Origin: an uncultured Collinsella sp.
Lineage (GTDB): Bacteria > Actinomycetota > Coriobacteriia > Coriobacteriales > Coriobacteriaceae
NCBI GenBank assembly: GCA_900752275.1
Contig: CAADUS010000239.1
Location: 1 to 23,066, forward strand
Direction of reading: 5' to 3'
DNA: 23,066 nucleotides
Part shown: in pieces, positions 7,716-16,561 of the stretch
How positions within the stretch are numbered: position 1 is the first letter of the stretch
Layout of the letters: every line of letters starts with the position of its first letter
Translations under genes and position numbers: made by a program
Notes under the pieces: generated by a model
Database searches by the model: none
Told to the model about the DNA's origin: nothing
Seen by the model: only the letters and a program-made list of their open reading frames with translations

Positions 7716-7746
7716 ATTGTAAAGGGTCGGCGCACCTTGACGGCAA
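7716..7746 (-). promoter_or_regulatory. Candidate promoter of the GlfT-like gene
   Basis: On the reverse strand TTGCCG (complement of 7741–7746) and TACAAT (complement of 7716–7721) face the gene starting at 7640. The spacing of 19 bp is longer than ideal, so this is tentative. Confidence 0.35.
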
Positions 7747-7810
7747 GCTTTGAATAAAACGCAGGAACCTGCCACGGGTGTAGCGGCTTTAGCGTCTGAC
7801 GGCAGCGTGT

Positions 7811-8941
7811 CTATTGCCGCTTGAGCTTGCGATCGATAAGGCTTCTAGCTGCATCGATGATGAGGAACGCTAAGGCAAAGACGATGCTAATGACGGTACC
7901 CGTGGCGATACATATAGCTGCTGGGCTGTTTTGGCTGACCAGTATGTTTGCGAGCAGCGTATTGAAGACGGGACGCCACAGGCTACTGGTGAGCGACTGC
8001 ATCACATAGAAACCGAGCGTGGCGGTCGATAAAGTGACGATGACACCCGTAGTCCGCGGATTGCCTGAGGCGCTGCGTCGGGTTGCCGCAAAGAGCAGGG
8101 AGGCGGCAGCGAGGGCAAACGAGAACAACGAGGTCGATTTGTAGGAGAGGACTGCCATCGCCGTGAGGTTGCCGGTGAAGGAGAGTGCTCCTTCCAGGAT
8201 GGTGGCGAGCACCAAAACCGTTGCGAGCGAGCGCATGCCCAAGGCGCCCGCCCTGTCCGACTCCATGAAATCGGTAACGTCGCGGAGCAGCCCGCCGATC
8301 AAAAACGCGATTACGTACGTGGCAGCGCTCATGAGCTTCTGCAGCCAAGAAAACTCACCGCTGCTTGCCGCACTCATGGCGGCCAAATACCCGTTAACAA
8401 CAAATGCGAGGATGCCAACGGCGATGACCGTCGTCTTGTAGGTTTTCTGGGGGAGTCGACTCTTAGCCAGTCCAAACCATGGCGCCATGAAGACCGTGGC
8501 GGCATAGACCCAGATAAACTCAAGGCCTAGTGTGAACCAGTAGTGCGTGTTGAGGGTAACATCGGGAATGGGGGAGACGACCGTGGACCACGCGAGCGCC
8601 ACGAGACAATAAAACGCAGTGGGCATAACGACCTTGCCAAGGCGATGCGCCGTCCGTTGTACTTGCGACTTCCACGTTGCTCCACCGTCCCAAGCACGCG
8701 TGGCCGAAGCGATGAGAAAAAAGCCCGAGATCATAAAGAAGACCTCGTTGGCCCGGCAGCCCAGCAAGTTGATAAAACCGAGCACGCCGGAATAGGGGAA
8801 GGCGGCGAGCGGCGCATATTCCGGCAAGCCGACGCAGGTCGCCTGGAAGGTCCACTGAAACGTGTGGAATATGGCAATCCCAGCGACCGCGACCAAGCGC
8901 AGCGCTTCGATGGATATATTGCGCGCGGCTTTGGGCTGCAT
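7811..8941 (-). CDS. Acyltransferase-3 family membrane protein
   Basis: A 376-residue polytopic membrane protein of the acyltransferase-3 family, which acylates (often O-acetylates) sugars of surface polysaccharides or peptidoglycan. The N-terminus RNISIEALRLVAVAGIAIFHTF carries the family's R/E-L-LR and active-site-type His (H26). FFMISGFFLI is the typical second helix, and about ten hydrophobic segments follow (for example TVIAVGILAFVVNGYLAAM and VISIVFALAFLIIDAA). The basic tail DRKLKRQ is cytoplasmic. Start ATG 8941 has AAAGGAAG right upstream. It is divergent from the GT2 cluster and shares a 112-bp intergenic region with it, so it probably modifies the glycan made there. Confidence 0.88.
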   Translation of the reverse strand: MQPKAARNISIEALRLVAVAGIAIFHTFQWTFQATCVGLPEYAPLAAFPYSGVLGFINLLGCRANEVFFMISGFFLIASATRAWDGGATWKSQVQRTAHRLGKVVMPTAFYCLVALAWSTVVSPIPDVTLNTHYWFTLGLEFIWVYAATVFMAPWFGLAKSRLPQKTYKTTVIAVGILAFVVNGYLAAMSAASSGEFSWLQKLMSAATYVIAFLIGGLLRDVTDFMESDRAGALGMRSLATVLVLATILEGALSFTGNLTAMAVLSYKSTSLFSFALAAASLLFAATRRSASGNPRTTGVIVTLSTATLGFYVMQSLTSSLWRPVFNTLLANILVSQNSPAAICIATGTVISIVFALAFLIIDAARSLIDRKLKRQ

Positions 8942-8981
8942 GACTTCCTTTCGCTTCGGTTCGCCTCTGCGGGCTCCATAG

Positions 8982-9003
8982 ATTATATAAACGCCCGCGG
9001 GCG
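8982..9003 (-). promoter_or_regulatory. Candidate acyltransferase promoter with GC palindrome
   Basis: A perfect TATAAT on the reverse strand (complement of 8982–8987) points at the acyltransferase gene; no good -35 is seen. The 12-bp palindrome CGCCCGCGGGCG at 8992–9003 lies in the spacer, where a regulator could bind. Confidence 0.4.
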
Positions 9004-9053
9004 GGACGACCCTTTGATACCATGAAACGACAGGTTTTTCCTAAGGAGCACAT

Positions 9054-10157
9054 TTGTCTACTAACGCCTCTGACAGCCCTGTTCTGTCGCTGCTTATTCC
9101 CATTTACAACGTTGAGCGCTACCTGCGCGAGTGCCTCGATTCCGCCGTGGCGCAGACGCTCAAGGACATCGAGATCATCTGCATCAACGATGGCTCTACC
9201 GACAACTCTCCGGCGATAATCCGCGAGTACATGGAGCGCGACGCGCGCGTGAAGATGATCGACAAGGCCAACAGCGGCTACGGCGACTCCATGAATCGCG
9301 GGCTTGAGATGGCGCGTGGCAAGTACGTGGGCATTCTGGAATCCGATGACTTTATGGCGCCCGATGCGCTCGAAAAGCTTGTCTCGGCCGCCGATAACAA
9401 TAACGCCGACTTTGCAAAGGCGAACTTTGATTTTTACTGGTCTAAGCCCGAGGAGCGTCGCTCGCTGCACGAGATGTTTAAGCCCAAGTACTGCGGCAAG
9501 CCGGTGCACCCGAGCGACACGACGCAGTTCTTTAAGCAAAAGCCGTCGATCTGGTCGGCCGTGTACCGCCGCGATTTTCTTGAGCGCAACGGCATCAAGT
9601 TCTTGCCGACTCCGGGAGCATCCTTTCAGGACACGTCGTTTGCCTTTAAGGTGATCGCATGCGCCGACAAGGCCGTTTACCTGCACGATGCCGTACTCTC
9701 GTATCGTCAGGACAACGAGAACTCCTCGGTCAACTCTTCGGCTAAGGTCTTTTGCGTCAATACCGAGTATGCCGAGATCGAGCGCTGGATCCGAGAGGAT
9801 TTTGCCCGCGACCACGCAAGCGATGACGTCGCCCGCATGCTCGAGTTCAATCAGCTCATTAAGTACGACTCGTATATGTGGAACTATGTGCGCTTGGCGC
9901 CTAAGTTCTATAAGGAGTTCCTGGTGCAGATGGCCAAAGAGTTCCAAACGGCCTTGGACGCCGGGGAGTTTTCGCTGGACGATCTTAAGCCGTGGAAGCG
10001 CGCGAATCTTGCTGCCATCCTCAAAGATCCTGAGGGCTGGGTTGACGAGCATCCGACTTTTGTGACGGATGGTGCCTTGGGACGCGCCAAGTACTACGCA
10101 TCGGTTGGAGGCCCCGGCGTGGTCGCTGCCTTCCTCATTGAATCGCTGAAGGGGTAG
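9054..10157 (+). CDS. GT2 family glycosyltransferase (paralogue A)
   Basis: A 367-residue GT-A glycosyltransferase of the capsule/teichoic-type GT2 group. SLLIPIYNVERYLRECLDS opens the nucleotide-sugar domain, NDGSTD is at 45–50, and ESDD at 96–99 is the metal-binding motif (E in place of the usual first D). PGASFQDTSFAFK marks the acceptor side, and the C-terminal third (WNYVRLAPKFYKEFL) is a helical tail. The start is TTG 9054, with AAGGAG five bases before it; no in-frame ATG exists nearby. It is the first gene of a tight rightward cluster; the next starts 6 bp after its stop. It is a close paralogue of the gene at 11279. The donor sugar is unknown. Confidence 0.9.
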   Translation: MSTNASDSPVLSLLIPIYNVERYLRECLDSAVAQTLKDIEIICINDGSTDNSPAIIREYMERDARVKMIDKANSGYGDSMNRGLEMARGKYVGILESDDFMAPDALEKLVSAADNNNADFAKANFDFYWSKPEERRSLHEMFKPKYCGKPVHPSDTTQFFKQKPSIWSAVYRRDFLERNGIKFLPTPGASFQDTSFAFKVIACADKAVYLHDAVLSYRQDNENSSVNSSAKVFCVNTEYAEIERWIREDFARDHASDDVARMLEFNQLIKYDSYMWNYVRLAPKFYKEFLVQMAKEFQTALDAGEFSLDDLKPWKRANLAAILKDPEGWVDEHPTFVTDGALGRAKYYASVGGPGVVAAFLIESLKG

Positions 10158-10163
10158 GTCGGT

Positions 10164-11204
10164 ATGGGAGAGGCCTCGATTCCCAAAGCGACTATTGTCG
10201 TTCCCGTATACAACTCCGCGCGCTCCATTCAGAGATGCCTCGACTCGCTGCTGGCACAGTCCGAGCGCTCGATTCAGGTTGTTTGTGTCAACGACGGTTC
10301 GGTTGACGATTCGCTGGGCGTCTCGCGTCAAATTGCGCAGGCCGACGATCGTGTGCTGGTGATTGACCAGGAAAACGCCGGTGTCTCGTGCGCTCGAAAT
10401 GCTGGAATCGATGTCGCCAAGGGCGAGGTGGTTTTCTTTGTAGATGCCGATGATTACATCGACGCTCGGACGGTCGAGTGCGTGCTGCATGCCATGGAGT
10501 CTGCTGATGCCGAGGTCGCCGTTTTTGGCGGCGTCTGCGAGCCGTCCGACGCCGCGCCCAAGCGGGTCCAGCAACTCATGAGCCCCAAGGTGGGCACTTT
10601 TGGCGCCCGTGACCCCCAGTTACTGTTCCACGCAAACACACAGCCCTATGCGTGCCGCGCGGCTTTTTCGCGCGAGCTGCTCAATCGCGAAGGCATACGC
10701 TTTGCCCCCGGCTTGGCCTTGGGCGAGGACGTTGTCTTCCAGTTCGCCGCTTACGCGTTGGCCTCAAAGACCGTTGTCATGTCGGACAGGTTCTACCACT
10801 ACGTGATGGAGAGCGAATCGGCGACGCACGAGTTCAACAGTGCTGAGGCACGCGCCAAAAAGCTCGACGCACACATGAGGATGCTCGAGGAAGTTTTGGA
10901 AGATTGGGCGGGTTACGGCCTTTTGGATCTATGCCCTGGAGAGCTGATCACCTGGTTCTTGGACCTTATCGTGTTTGATTTGGCACGCTTGGATGCCGAT
11001 GGTTTCCGTCGCGTGGCCGGCCGCGTCAACAGGGCTTTCACGACGTTTTTGGGAACGGAGTGGGCGGATATGCCTGCTAAGGGCGCCGTTTGCCGTGTGG
11101 CTCATAAGCTCGTTGCGGCGACCTCGGGCGTTTCGATGGCAGACGCCACGCTGTTCTATCTTTCGACCCGCGGTCTCAAGGCCTGCCTGGAGCGCTTTAT
11201 CTAA
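10164..11204 (+). CDS. GT2 family glycosyltransferase
   Basis: A 346-residue single-domain GT-A enzyme. ATIVVPVYNSARSIQRCLDSLLAQ opens the fold, then come VVCVNDGSVDDS, the switch ENAGVSCARNAGID, the metal site FVDADDYID and the LGEDVVFQFAAY region with the likely catalytic acid/base. The length and motif order are standard for capsule-type GT2 enzymes that act at the inner face of the membrane. ATG 10164 follows the previous stop by 6 bp with GGGGTAGG in the preceding coding end, so the two are translated from one message. It belongs to a different subgroup from its neighbours on both sides (VDADD rather than ESDD). Confidence 0.9.
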   Translation: MGEASIPKATIVVPVYNSARSIQRCLDSLLAQSERSIQVVCVNDGSVDDSLGVSRQIAQADDRVLVIDQENAGVSCARNAGIDVAKGEVVFFVDADDYIDARTVECVLHAMESADAEVAVFGGVCEPSDAAPKRVQQLMSPKVGTFGARDPQLLFHANTQPYACRAAFSRELLNREGIRFAPGLALGEDVVFQFAAYALASKTVVMSDRFYHYVMESESATHEFNSAEARAKKLDAHMRMLEEVLEDWAGYGLLDLCPGELITWFLDLIVFDLARLDADGFRRVAGRVNRAFTTFLGTEWADMPAKGAVCRVAHKLVAATSGVSMADATLFYLSTRGLKACLERFI

Positions 11205-11235
11205 TTCTGGGCACTGCCGTGCGCCGTTGCATCGC

Positions 11236-11244
11236 TGCTAAAAT
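11236..11244 (+). promoter_or_regulatory. Candidate extended -10 promoter inside the GT2 cluster
   Basis: TGCTAAAAT (TGn plus TAAAAT) lies in the 74-bp gap before paralogue B, the only sizeable gap in the rightward cluster. There is no clear -35. It may give the last three genes a second promoter. Confidence 0.35.
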
Positions 11245-11278
11245 AACCCTGTTACACGCAATTCAACAGGAGGTTCTC

Positions 11279-12397
11279 TTGCAGAACTCTGATACCCCTA
11301 AAGTTTCGCTGCTTGTTCCCATCTGCAATGTTGAGCGCTACCTGCGCGAGTGCCTCGATTCTGCCGTTGCGCAGACGCTCAAGGACATTGAGATCATTTG
11401 CATCAACGACGGCTCTACCGATGGCTCGCCGGATATCATCCGCGAGTACATGGATCGCGATGCGCGCGTCAAGATGATTGACAAGGCCAACAGCGGCTAC
11501 GGCGACTCTATGAACCGCGGCCTGGAGATGGCGCGTGGCGAGTACGTGGGCATTTTGGAGTCCGATGACTTTATGTTCGAGGATTCGCTTCAAAAGCTGG
11601 TTGCCAAGGCCGACGCCGAGCATGCCGATGTCGTTAAGGGCGACTTTTACCTGTACTGGTCTGCGCCCAGCGAGCGCCGCGAGCTGTTTGGAATTATCGA
11701 CGAGCATATGACGGGTGCCGCATATCGCCCCGTCGATCGCCCGGGCATTTTCTACCGCAAGCCTTCCATTTGGTCAGCCATCTATCGACGCACGTTCCTT
11801 AACGACAATCAGATTCGGTTCCTTCCCACGCCGGGCGCCTCGTATCAGGATGCGGGTTTTAACTTTAAGGTCTGGGCATGCGCCGAGCGCGCTGCGTTTA
11901 TTGCGGATCCCATTTTGTGCTATCGCCAAGACAACGAGAAGAGTTCCGTTAATTCGCCCAACAAGGTGTTTTGCGTGTGCGACGAATATGCCGAGATGCA
12001 GCGCTTTTTGGATGAACGCCCCGAGCTTAAGGCTCGACTTCAGGGTATTTTAATGCGCATGAAGGTCGATACGTACCGCTGGAATGATGAGCGCTTGGTC
12101 GATGAGTTGCGCGAGCAGTTTTGGGAGAAGGCATCGCCCGAGCTCAAGGCCGATTGGGATGCCGGTCGTTTTGACCTGTCGCTCTTCGATCCGCGCGGCG
12201 AGACCGACCTGCGTTTGATGGTCAAGTCGCCCCGTGCCTATATCGATTCGCGCTTTGATTTTAAGAAGCCGGGCAAGCTCAATACGTTTAAGCACTACTT
12301 TAAGATCGGCGGCCTGCCGCTGGTTTGGCGCGTGCTGACGTATCAGCGCGCCTACGGCGATAACCCGCATCCCGACGACGTGCCGGCGGCACAGTAG
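11279..12397 (+). CDS. GT2 family glycosyltransferase (paralogue B)
   Basis: A 372-residue GT-A enzyme, the sister of the gene at 9054. SLLVPICNVERYLREC, NDGSTD (43–48) and ESDD (about 94–97) are shared, and the nucleotide-binding half is nearly identical to paralogue A. The acceptor half keeps PSIWSAIYRRTFL, PGASYQDAGFNFK and CYRQDNEKSSVNSPNKVFCV but has diverged more, and the C-terminal tail differs. Most likely donor use is the same and the acceptor different. Start is TTG 11279 behind a full AGGAGG with five bases between; the longer reading from 11219 lacks support. The next gene's ribosome site overlaps this gene's stop codon. Confidence 0.9.
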   Translation: MQNSDTPKVSLLVPICNVERYLRECLDSAVAQTLKDIEIICINDGSTDGSPDIIREYMDRDARVKMIDKANSGYGDSMNRGLEMARGEYVGILESDDFMFEDSLQKLVAKADAEHADVVKGDFYLYWSAPSERRELFGIIDEHMTGAAYRPVDRPGIFYRKPSIWSAIYRRTFLNDNQIRFLPTPGASYQDAGFNFKVWACAERAAFIADPILCYRQDNEKSSVNSPNKVFCVCDEYAEMQRFLDERPELKARLQGILMRMKVDTYRWNDERLVDELREQFWEKASPELKADWDAGRFDLSLFDPRGETDLRLMVKSPRAYIDSRFDFKKPGKLNTFKHYFKIGGLPLVWRVLTYQRAYGDNPHPDDVPAAQ

Positions 12398-12409
12398 GAG
12401 CGCGTGATT

Positions 12410-13477
12410 ATGGCTACCCCTAAGATTTCCGTCGTCGTTCCCATCTACAAGGTAGAGGAGTGCCTGTCATGGTGCCTGGACTCCCTACTCGCGCAGGATA
12501 TGCCCGGTTGGGAAGGTGTGCTGGTCAACGATGGTTCGCCGGATGGCTCGCGTGACATCGCCGCAGCCTATTGCGAAAGGGATACGCGCTTTAAGCTTGT
12601 CGATAAGCCCAACGGTGGTTTGTCGAGCGCCCGCAATGTGGGTATCGATGCGTCCTCGGCTCCTATCGTCGCGTTCTTGGATTCCGACGACCGCTTTACG
12701 CCCGATGCGTGCCGCGTGATCGTCGATGCCTTTGAGCGTGAGGATTGCGACGTTTTGACCTTTGGCGCGAACCCGTATCCGCTGGAGGCGGGCTATCCGT
12801 GGCTTAACTATGTGCTGAGCCCGCGCGACGTTTCGTTCGAGGGTTATAGCTCCGACCTGCTGTTTAAGGAAGCGTCTCGCCCCTTTGCATGGCGCACCGC
12901 TTGCAAGCGCGCTTTTTTGCTGGGCAACGGGATCGTGTTCGATGAAACCGTTAAGTATGGCGAGGATCAGGTCTTTGATTTTGCCGTCTATGGTCGTTCG
13001 CGCAAGACTGCGCTTATCTCAAACAAGCTATATGACTACCGCGTGGCACGCAAGGGTTCGCTCATGGACACCATGCGCTATGACGATGAGACGCGTTTGC
13101 TGGAGCACGTGAAGATCTACTCAGCGGTGCTGGCCGATTGGCGCCGTGACGGTCTCGATGCCCAGCATGCCGATGACCTGGCGTACTTCCTGTGTGATCT
13201 GGTGCTGTACGATGCACTTAGGCTCCTGGGCTCGGGCTGCGGCAAGGTGTTCGCTGCCGTTGCCGCGGCGCTTGACGGTTCTGCCGTGGGCAGTGATGCC
13301 GCGCTTGCGCAATGCGATCCTTCTGTTGCCGCCATGGTGCGTGCGGCGCTTGCCGGTAAGGCTCCTGCTGCTCGTTCGTGTAAAAAGCTTATGTTCAATT
13401 ACGACGTCTTGAGGTTTGGGCGCCTGGGCGCGTGCAGGCGCATGGCTGCGAACGCCCTGGGAAAGCGAGAAGTGTAG
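12410..13477 (+). CDS. GT2 family glycosyltransferase
   Basis: A 355-residue GT-A enzyme. ISVVVPIYKVEECLSWCLDSLLAQ is followed by VLVNDGSPDGS, the switch PNGGLSSARNVGID, the metal motif FLDSDDRF and KYGEDQVFDFAVYGR with the probable catalytic residues. TAGGAG at 12395–12400 overlaps the preceding stop. Both GTG 12404 and ATG 12410 are in frame, and 9-bp spacing favours the ATG. The C-terminus (KLMFNYDVLRFGRLGACRRMAANALGK) is basic and amphipathic and could dock on the membrane. Its stop TAG is immediately followed by the ATG of the next gene, showing tight coupling. Confidence 0.9.
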   Translation: MATPKISVVVPIYKVEECLSWCLDSLLAQDMPGWEGVLVNDGSPDGSRDIAAAYCERDTRFKLVDKPNGGLSSARNVGIDASSAPIVAFLDSDDRFTPDACRVIVDAFEREDCDVLTFGANPYPLEAGYPWLNYVLSPRDVSFEGYSSDLLFKEASRPFAWRTACKRAFLLGNGIVFDETVKYGEDQVFDFAVYGRSRKTALISNKLYDYRVARKGSLMDTMRYDDETRLLEHVKIYSAVLADWRRDGLDAQHADDLAYFLCDLVLYDALRLLGSGCGKVFAAVAAALDGSAVGSDAALAQCDPSVAAMVRAALAGKAPAARSCKKLMFNYDVLRFGRLGACRRMAANALGKREV

Positions 13478-15964
13478 ATGAGTATCAAGCGTTTGGCGCT
13501 TTGCCGTAGCCAGGGCCGCCTGTTTGTGATGCTTCGTTTTGTCGGCCAGGATATCGCGGGGCTTATTGAGCAGGAGGGTTCCCAAACTTTTGCTCATGCG
13601 ACGACCAATGGCGCTTGCGTGCCGTCTTTGACACTTCCGCTCGATCATGGCCGCGTGCTTGCGCTTTGTCCCTCCGTTGCCGATTATGATCGCGAGCTCG
13701 TTGTCTTGGTGCTTCCGTTTATGGACGGCTCTACAATTGACGTCTCATTTGCGTCCGACGGCAAAAGGCTGGGCTCTATTCGCCTTGATAGCCGTATTGC
13801 CAAGCTGGAATCCAAGATTAACTACAAAGTAAAGCCTGCGTTGTGTGCGCTTATCCGTGATGCGCAGCGTGGCGAACATTGTGACCGCTATGAGATCGAT
13901 GCTGTTCGTTATCTGCCAGCCGATTCGGGTGTTGTGTGGCGCTATGAGGTCAAATGGGCGGGAGATCCCCAGTGCGCCCCTGAGCTCCAGATCTTCGATA
14001 CGCACGTGAATGCGATTGATGCCACCGTGCATGCGTTTGAGTCGCAGGTCGATGTTCTCCAGCAGAACGGATGTCGCGTCAATAAAACGTATCTGAGCGT
14101 TGAGATGCCCGAGGATATACTCGATTTTGTCGCGATTGCGGCTGATCCCACGGGCCTAATCCAGAGCGGATTTTGCGCCATGGATGGTCGTCTGTACAAC
14201 GGCATGGTCGACGACAGCTGGAATCGCATGAAGGATGCACGCGCGGACGACGCTGCTTATCGACGTTGGTTTGAGCAGCATCGCGCGAAGCCGGGCGACC
14301 TGGCGTGCCAGCACGTTGTTTTGGCGGCATTCGCCTACAGGCCGCTCGTAAGCATTGTGGTGCCGTGCTATAAGACCGATCGGGTCTACCTGCGCGAGCT
14401 GCTGGACTCGGTGCTATCCCAGAGCTACGGAAATTGGGAATTGCTGCTTATGGACGCCTCGCCCGAATGGGACGCGGTGGCCGACCTTGCGGCGGACGCC
14501 AATGACGAGCGCGTTCGCCGCATTGGGCTGCCCTGCAACGGCGGCATTGTGATCAACACCAACGCAGGTATCGAGCAAGCGACTGGCGACTACATTGCGT
14601 TCTTGGACCATGACGACATTCTGGAACCGGATGCGCTGTTCCGCTATGTCGCCGCGTTGAACAAAGCGGCAGAGGGGGAGCGTCCGCAGGTCCTGTTCTG
14701 TGACGAGGACATGTTCCAGAAAACGGGGGAGTGGGGTCAGCCGGTCTTTAAGACGCAACTCAACGTCGACCTGCTCTATAGCCATAACTGCGTGACGCAT
14801 TTTCTGATGGTGGAGAAGGCACTTATCGATCGCATCGGCATGTCGCCGGAAGATGTCGCGGGCGCCCAGGATTACGACCTGACGCTTCGCTGCCTTGCAT
14901 CGGGCGCACGGTTTGAGCATATTGCCCACGTGTTGTATCACTGGCGCGTGCATCCGGGGTCGACCGCCGACGGCTCTGCCGACAGCAAGCCGTATGCCAT
15001 CGAAGCTGGTCGTTTGGCGCTGCAGCGCCACTTTGAGTCGCTGGGCGTTCACGGAACGGTCGAGGAGACCGAGACGCCGTTTGTCTATCGCATGCGTTAT
15101 GCACTGCCGGAGCCTACGCCGCTGGTGAGCATTGTGATTCCCACCAAGGACCACGTTGAGACGCTCGACGCCTGCGTGATGTCGATCGCTCAGAAGGCAA
15201 CGTATGCCAACTTCGAGATCGTCTTGGTGGAGAACAACAGCGAAGCCCCGGAGACGTTTGCGTATTACGAAACCCTGCCGGAACGCGTGGCTGCGGCATC
15301 CGAAGGCAAGGGTATCGCGCGCGTTGTGTACTGGCCGGGTGAGTTCAATTACTCCCAGATCATTAACTTTGGCGTGGAGCATGCCAAGGGCGACTATCTG
15401 CTGCTGCTCAACAACGATACCGAGGTCATAAGCCCCGATTTTATCGAAGAGATGATGGGCTATCTGCAGCGTCCCGATGCGGGCGTGGTGGGCGCCAAAC
15501 TCTATTTTGCCGATCATCTGGTACAACATGCCGGCATTTTGGTTGGCGTGCGTGGCGCACTTGCTCATGCCAACCAGGACTTCTCCGCAAAGCGCGAGGG
15601 CTATCTTGCCCGTGCCGTGCGCCCGGGCAACTTCAGCGCCGTGACGGGCGCCTGTCAGATGGTCCGCCGCGACGTATTTGAGCGCGTCGGCGGCTACAAC
15701 GAGGAATTCGCCGTTGGCTTTAACGACGCAGACTTTTGCCTGCGCGTATGGGAGGCGGGCTACCGCACCATCTTTACGCCCTATGCCGAGCTGTACCACT
15801 ACGAGTTCACCTCGCGCGGCAGGGAAGAGGCCAACGAAGAAAAGCTGCGCCGCTGGAAACGCGAGCAAGCGCTGTTCATGCAACGCTGGCCAGAGTTCTT
15901 CCTCAACGGCGACCCATGGCTCGGACCAAACCTATCTGCCGATAGTGAGTACTTCTCGCTTTAG
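13478..15964 (+). CDS. Two-domain GT2 glycosyltransferase (tandem GT-A)
   Basis: An 828-residue protein with two GT-A domains after a beta-rich N-terminal part (1 to about 285) that I do not recognise. Domain 1 starts at PLVSIVVPCYKTD (about 288) and has LLMDASPEW, FLDHDDILEPDAL and CDEDMF, then AGAQDYDLTLRC. Domain 2 starts at PLVSIVIPTKDHVETLD (about 547) and has VLVENNS, LLLLNNDTEV (about 645), GACQMVRRDVF and GFNDADFCLRVWEAGYRT. This layout is known from O-antigen and rhamnan-type polymerising or chain-extending transferases, so it may add a two-sugar repeat. The ATG directly follows the stop of the previous gene. Its TAG stop overlaps the stop of a reverse-strand coding tail at 15961–15963. 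Confidence 0.9.
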   Translation: MSIKRLALCRSQGRLFVMLRFVGQDIAGLIEQEGSQTFAHATTNGACVPSLTLPLDHGRVLALCPSVADYDRELVVLVLPFMDGSTIDVSFASDGKRLGSIRLDSRIAKLESKINYKVKPALCALIRDAQRGEHCDRYEIDAVRYLPADSGVVWRYEVKWAGDPQCAPELQIFDTHVNAIDATVHAFESQVDVLQQNGCRVNKTYLSVEMPEDILDFVAIAADPTGLIQSGFCAMDGRLYNGMVDDSWNRMKDARADDAAYRRWFEQHRAKPGDLACQHVVLAAFAYRPLVSIVVPCYKTDRVYLRELLDSVLSQSYGNWELLLMDASPEWDAVADLAADANDERVRRIGLPCNGGIVINTNAGIEQATGDYIAFLDHDDILEPDALFRYVAALNKAAEGERPQVLFCDEDMFQKTGEWGQPVFKTQLNVDLLYSHNCVTHFLMVEKALIDRIGMSPEDVAGAQDYDLTLRCLASGARFEHIAHVLYHWRVHPGSTADGSADSKPYAIEAGRLALQRHFESLGVHGTVEETETPFVYRMRYALPEPTPLVSIVIPTKDHVETLDACVMSIAQKATYANFEIVLVENNSEAPETFAYYETLPERVAAASEGKGIARVVYWPGEFNYSQIINFGVEHAKGDYLLLLNNDTEVISPDFIEEMMGYLQRPDAGVVGAKLYFADHLVQHAGILVGVRGALAHANQDFSAKREGYLARAVRPGNFSAVTGACQMVRRDVFERVGGYNEEFAVGFNDADFCLRVWEAGYRTIFTPYAELYHYEFTSRGREEANEEKLRRWKREQALFMQRWPEFFLNGDPWLGPNLSADSEYFSL

Positions 15965-16065
15965 CGCGAAGTAATGCCAAGTTCCGGCAAAGTATCCTCA
16001 AGAGCTGCAAGGGCGGTGGGGTTCAAGTACTCCTCGTTCAAGCAGCTCTTGTCATATCGAAAACA
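15961..16065 (-). pseudogene. Short coding tail of an unidentified gene
   Basis: Downstream of the DUF4869 gene and in a different frame, the reverse strand reads CFRYDKSCLNEEYLNPTALAALEDTLPELGITSR and stops at TAA (complement of 15961–15963). It looks like the C-terminus of a normal protein, but the frame is closed by a stop just upstream (about 16075) and has no ATG or GTG start. I read it as the end of a gene whose main part was deleted. Its stop overlaps the convergent glycosyltransferase stop by two bases. I do not know the parent family. Confidence 0.4.
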
Positions 16066-16069
16066 TGCG

Positions 16070-16519
16070 TCAGGAGTTCTCCCTTAGGCATTTTGCGGCT
16101 ATAGGGACAAGGTCGAACATCGTGTGAACGACATCACCCGTGTTTGCAACGGTTGCCGTGAACTTGCCGTTTCCAAAATCCATCAGATGGTAGAGGTTGA
16201 TTGTCAGATCATGCTGCGCGGCGATTCTTAGAATCCAGTAAGCGCAATTGTCGCTACAGGTTGTGGCGTTGTATATGTTCTGAGGCATGAAGTACATGAG
16301 CAGCAGCGTCTTAGTTCCACCCGATAGCCTTTCCGGTGGGATAATGCCTAGGATCTTGGTGTTTATTGCGCCGGGTCCAACCACGCTGCCCTTATCAATG
16401 GATTTAATAATTCTCTGCGCAAAGGCATCCTGAAACCACTGGGGCGAATAGACGTTATCGAAGTACACCGACGTATTGTAGATAACGTTATCCATGTCGC
16501 CATAGTGAATCGTTAGCAC
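16070..16519 (-). CDS. DUF4869 family protein
   Basis: A 149-residue protein that I recognise as DUF4869 from VLTIHYGDMDNVIYNTSVYFDN, IKSIDKGSVVGPGAINTKILGIIPPERLSGGTKTLLLMYFMP, CSDNCAYWILRIA and LTINLYHLMDFG. The family has no known function; it is small, soluble and scattered in gut Firmicutes and Actinobacteria accessory regions. Conserved Cys and Asp residues (CSDNC) could bind a metal or be catalytic, but that is only a guess. I chose GTG 16519, where the conserved part starts and AAGGGA lies five bases upstream, over ATG 16549. It has a perfect TATAAT upstream and sits between the glycan locus and the mobile island. Confidence 0.75.
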   Translation of the reverse strand: MLTIHYGDMDNVIYNTSVYFDNVYSPQWFQDAFAQRIIKSIDKGSVVGPGAINTKILGIIPPERLSGGTKTLLLMYFMPQNIYNATTCSDNCAYWILRIAAQHDLTINLYHLMDFGNGKFTATVANTGDVVHTMFDLVPIAAKCLRENS

Positions 16520-16561
16520 GTTGGTCCCTTCGGATTGTTGGCTTTGCATTTGATGAGTTTG

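Noticed and set aside
8520..10574. Reverse-strand open frame of 684 codons spanning the acyltransferase and two GT2 genes
   Set aside because: It runs antisense through two clear glycosyltransferases and out of frame through the acyltransferase. It shows no domain and crosses the divergent promoter region.
14414..15883. Reverse-strand open frame of 489 codons over the two-domain glycosyltransferase
   Set aside because: This is an antisense shadow. The plus strand shows two complete GT-A domains with all expected motifs.
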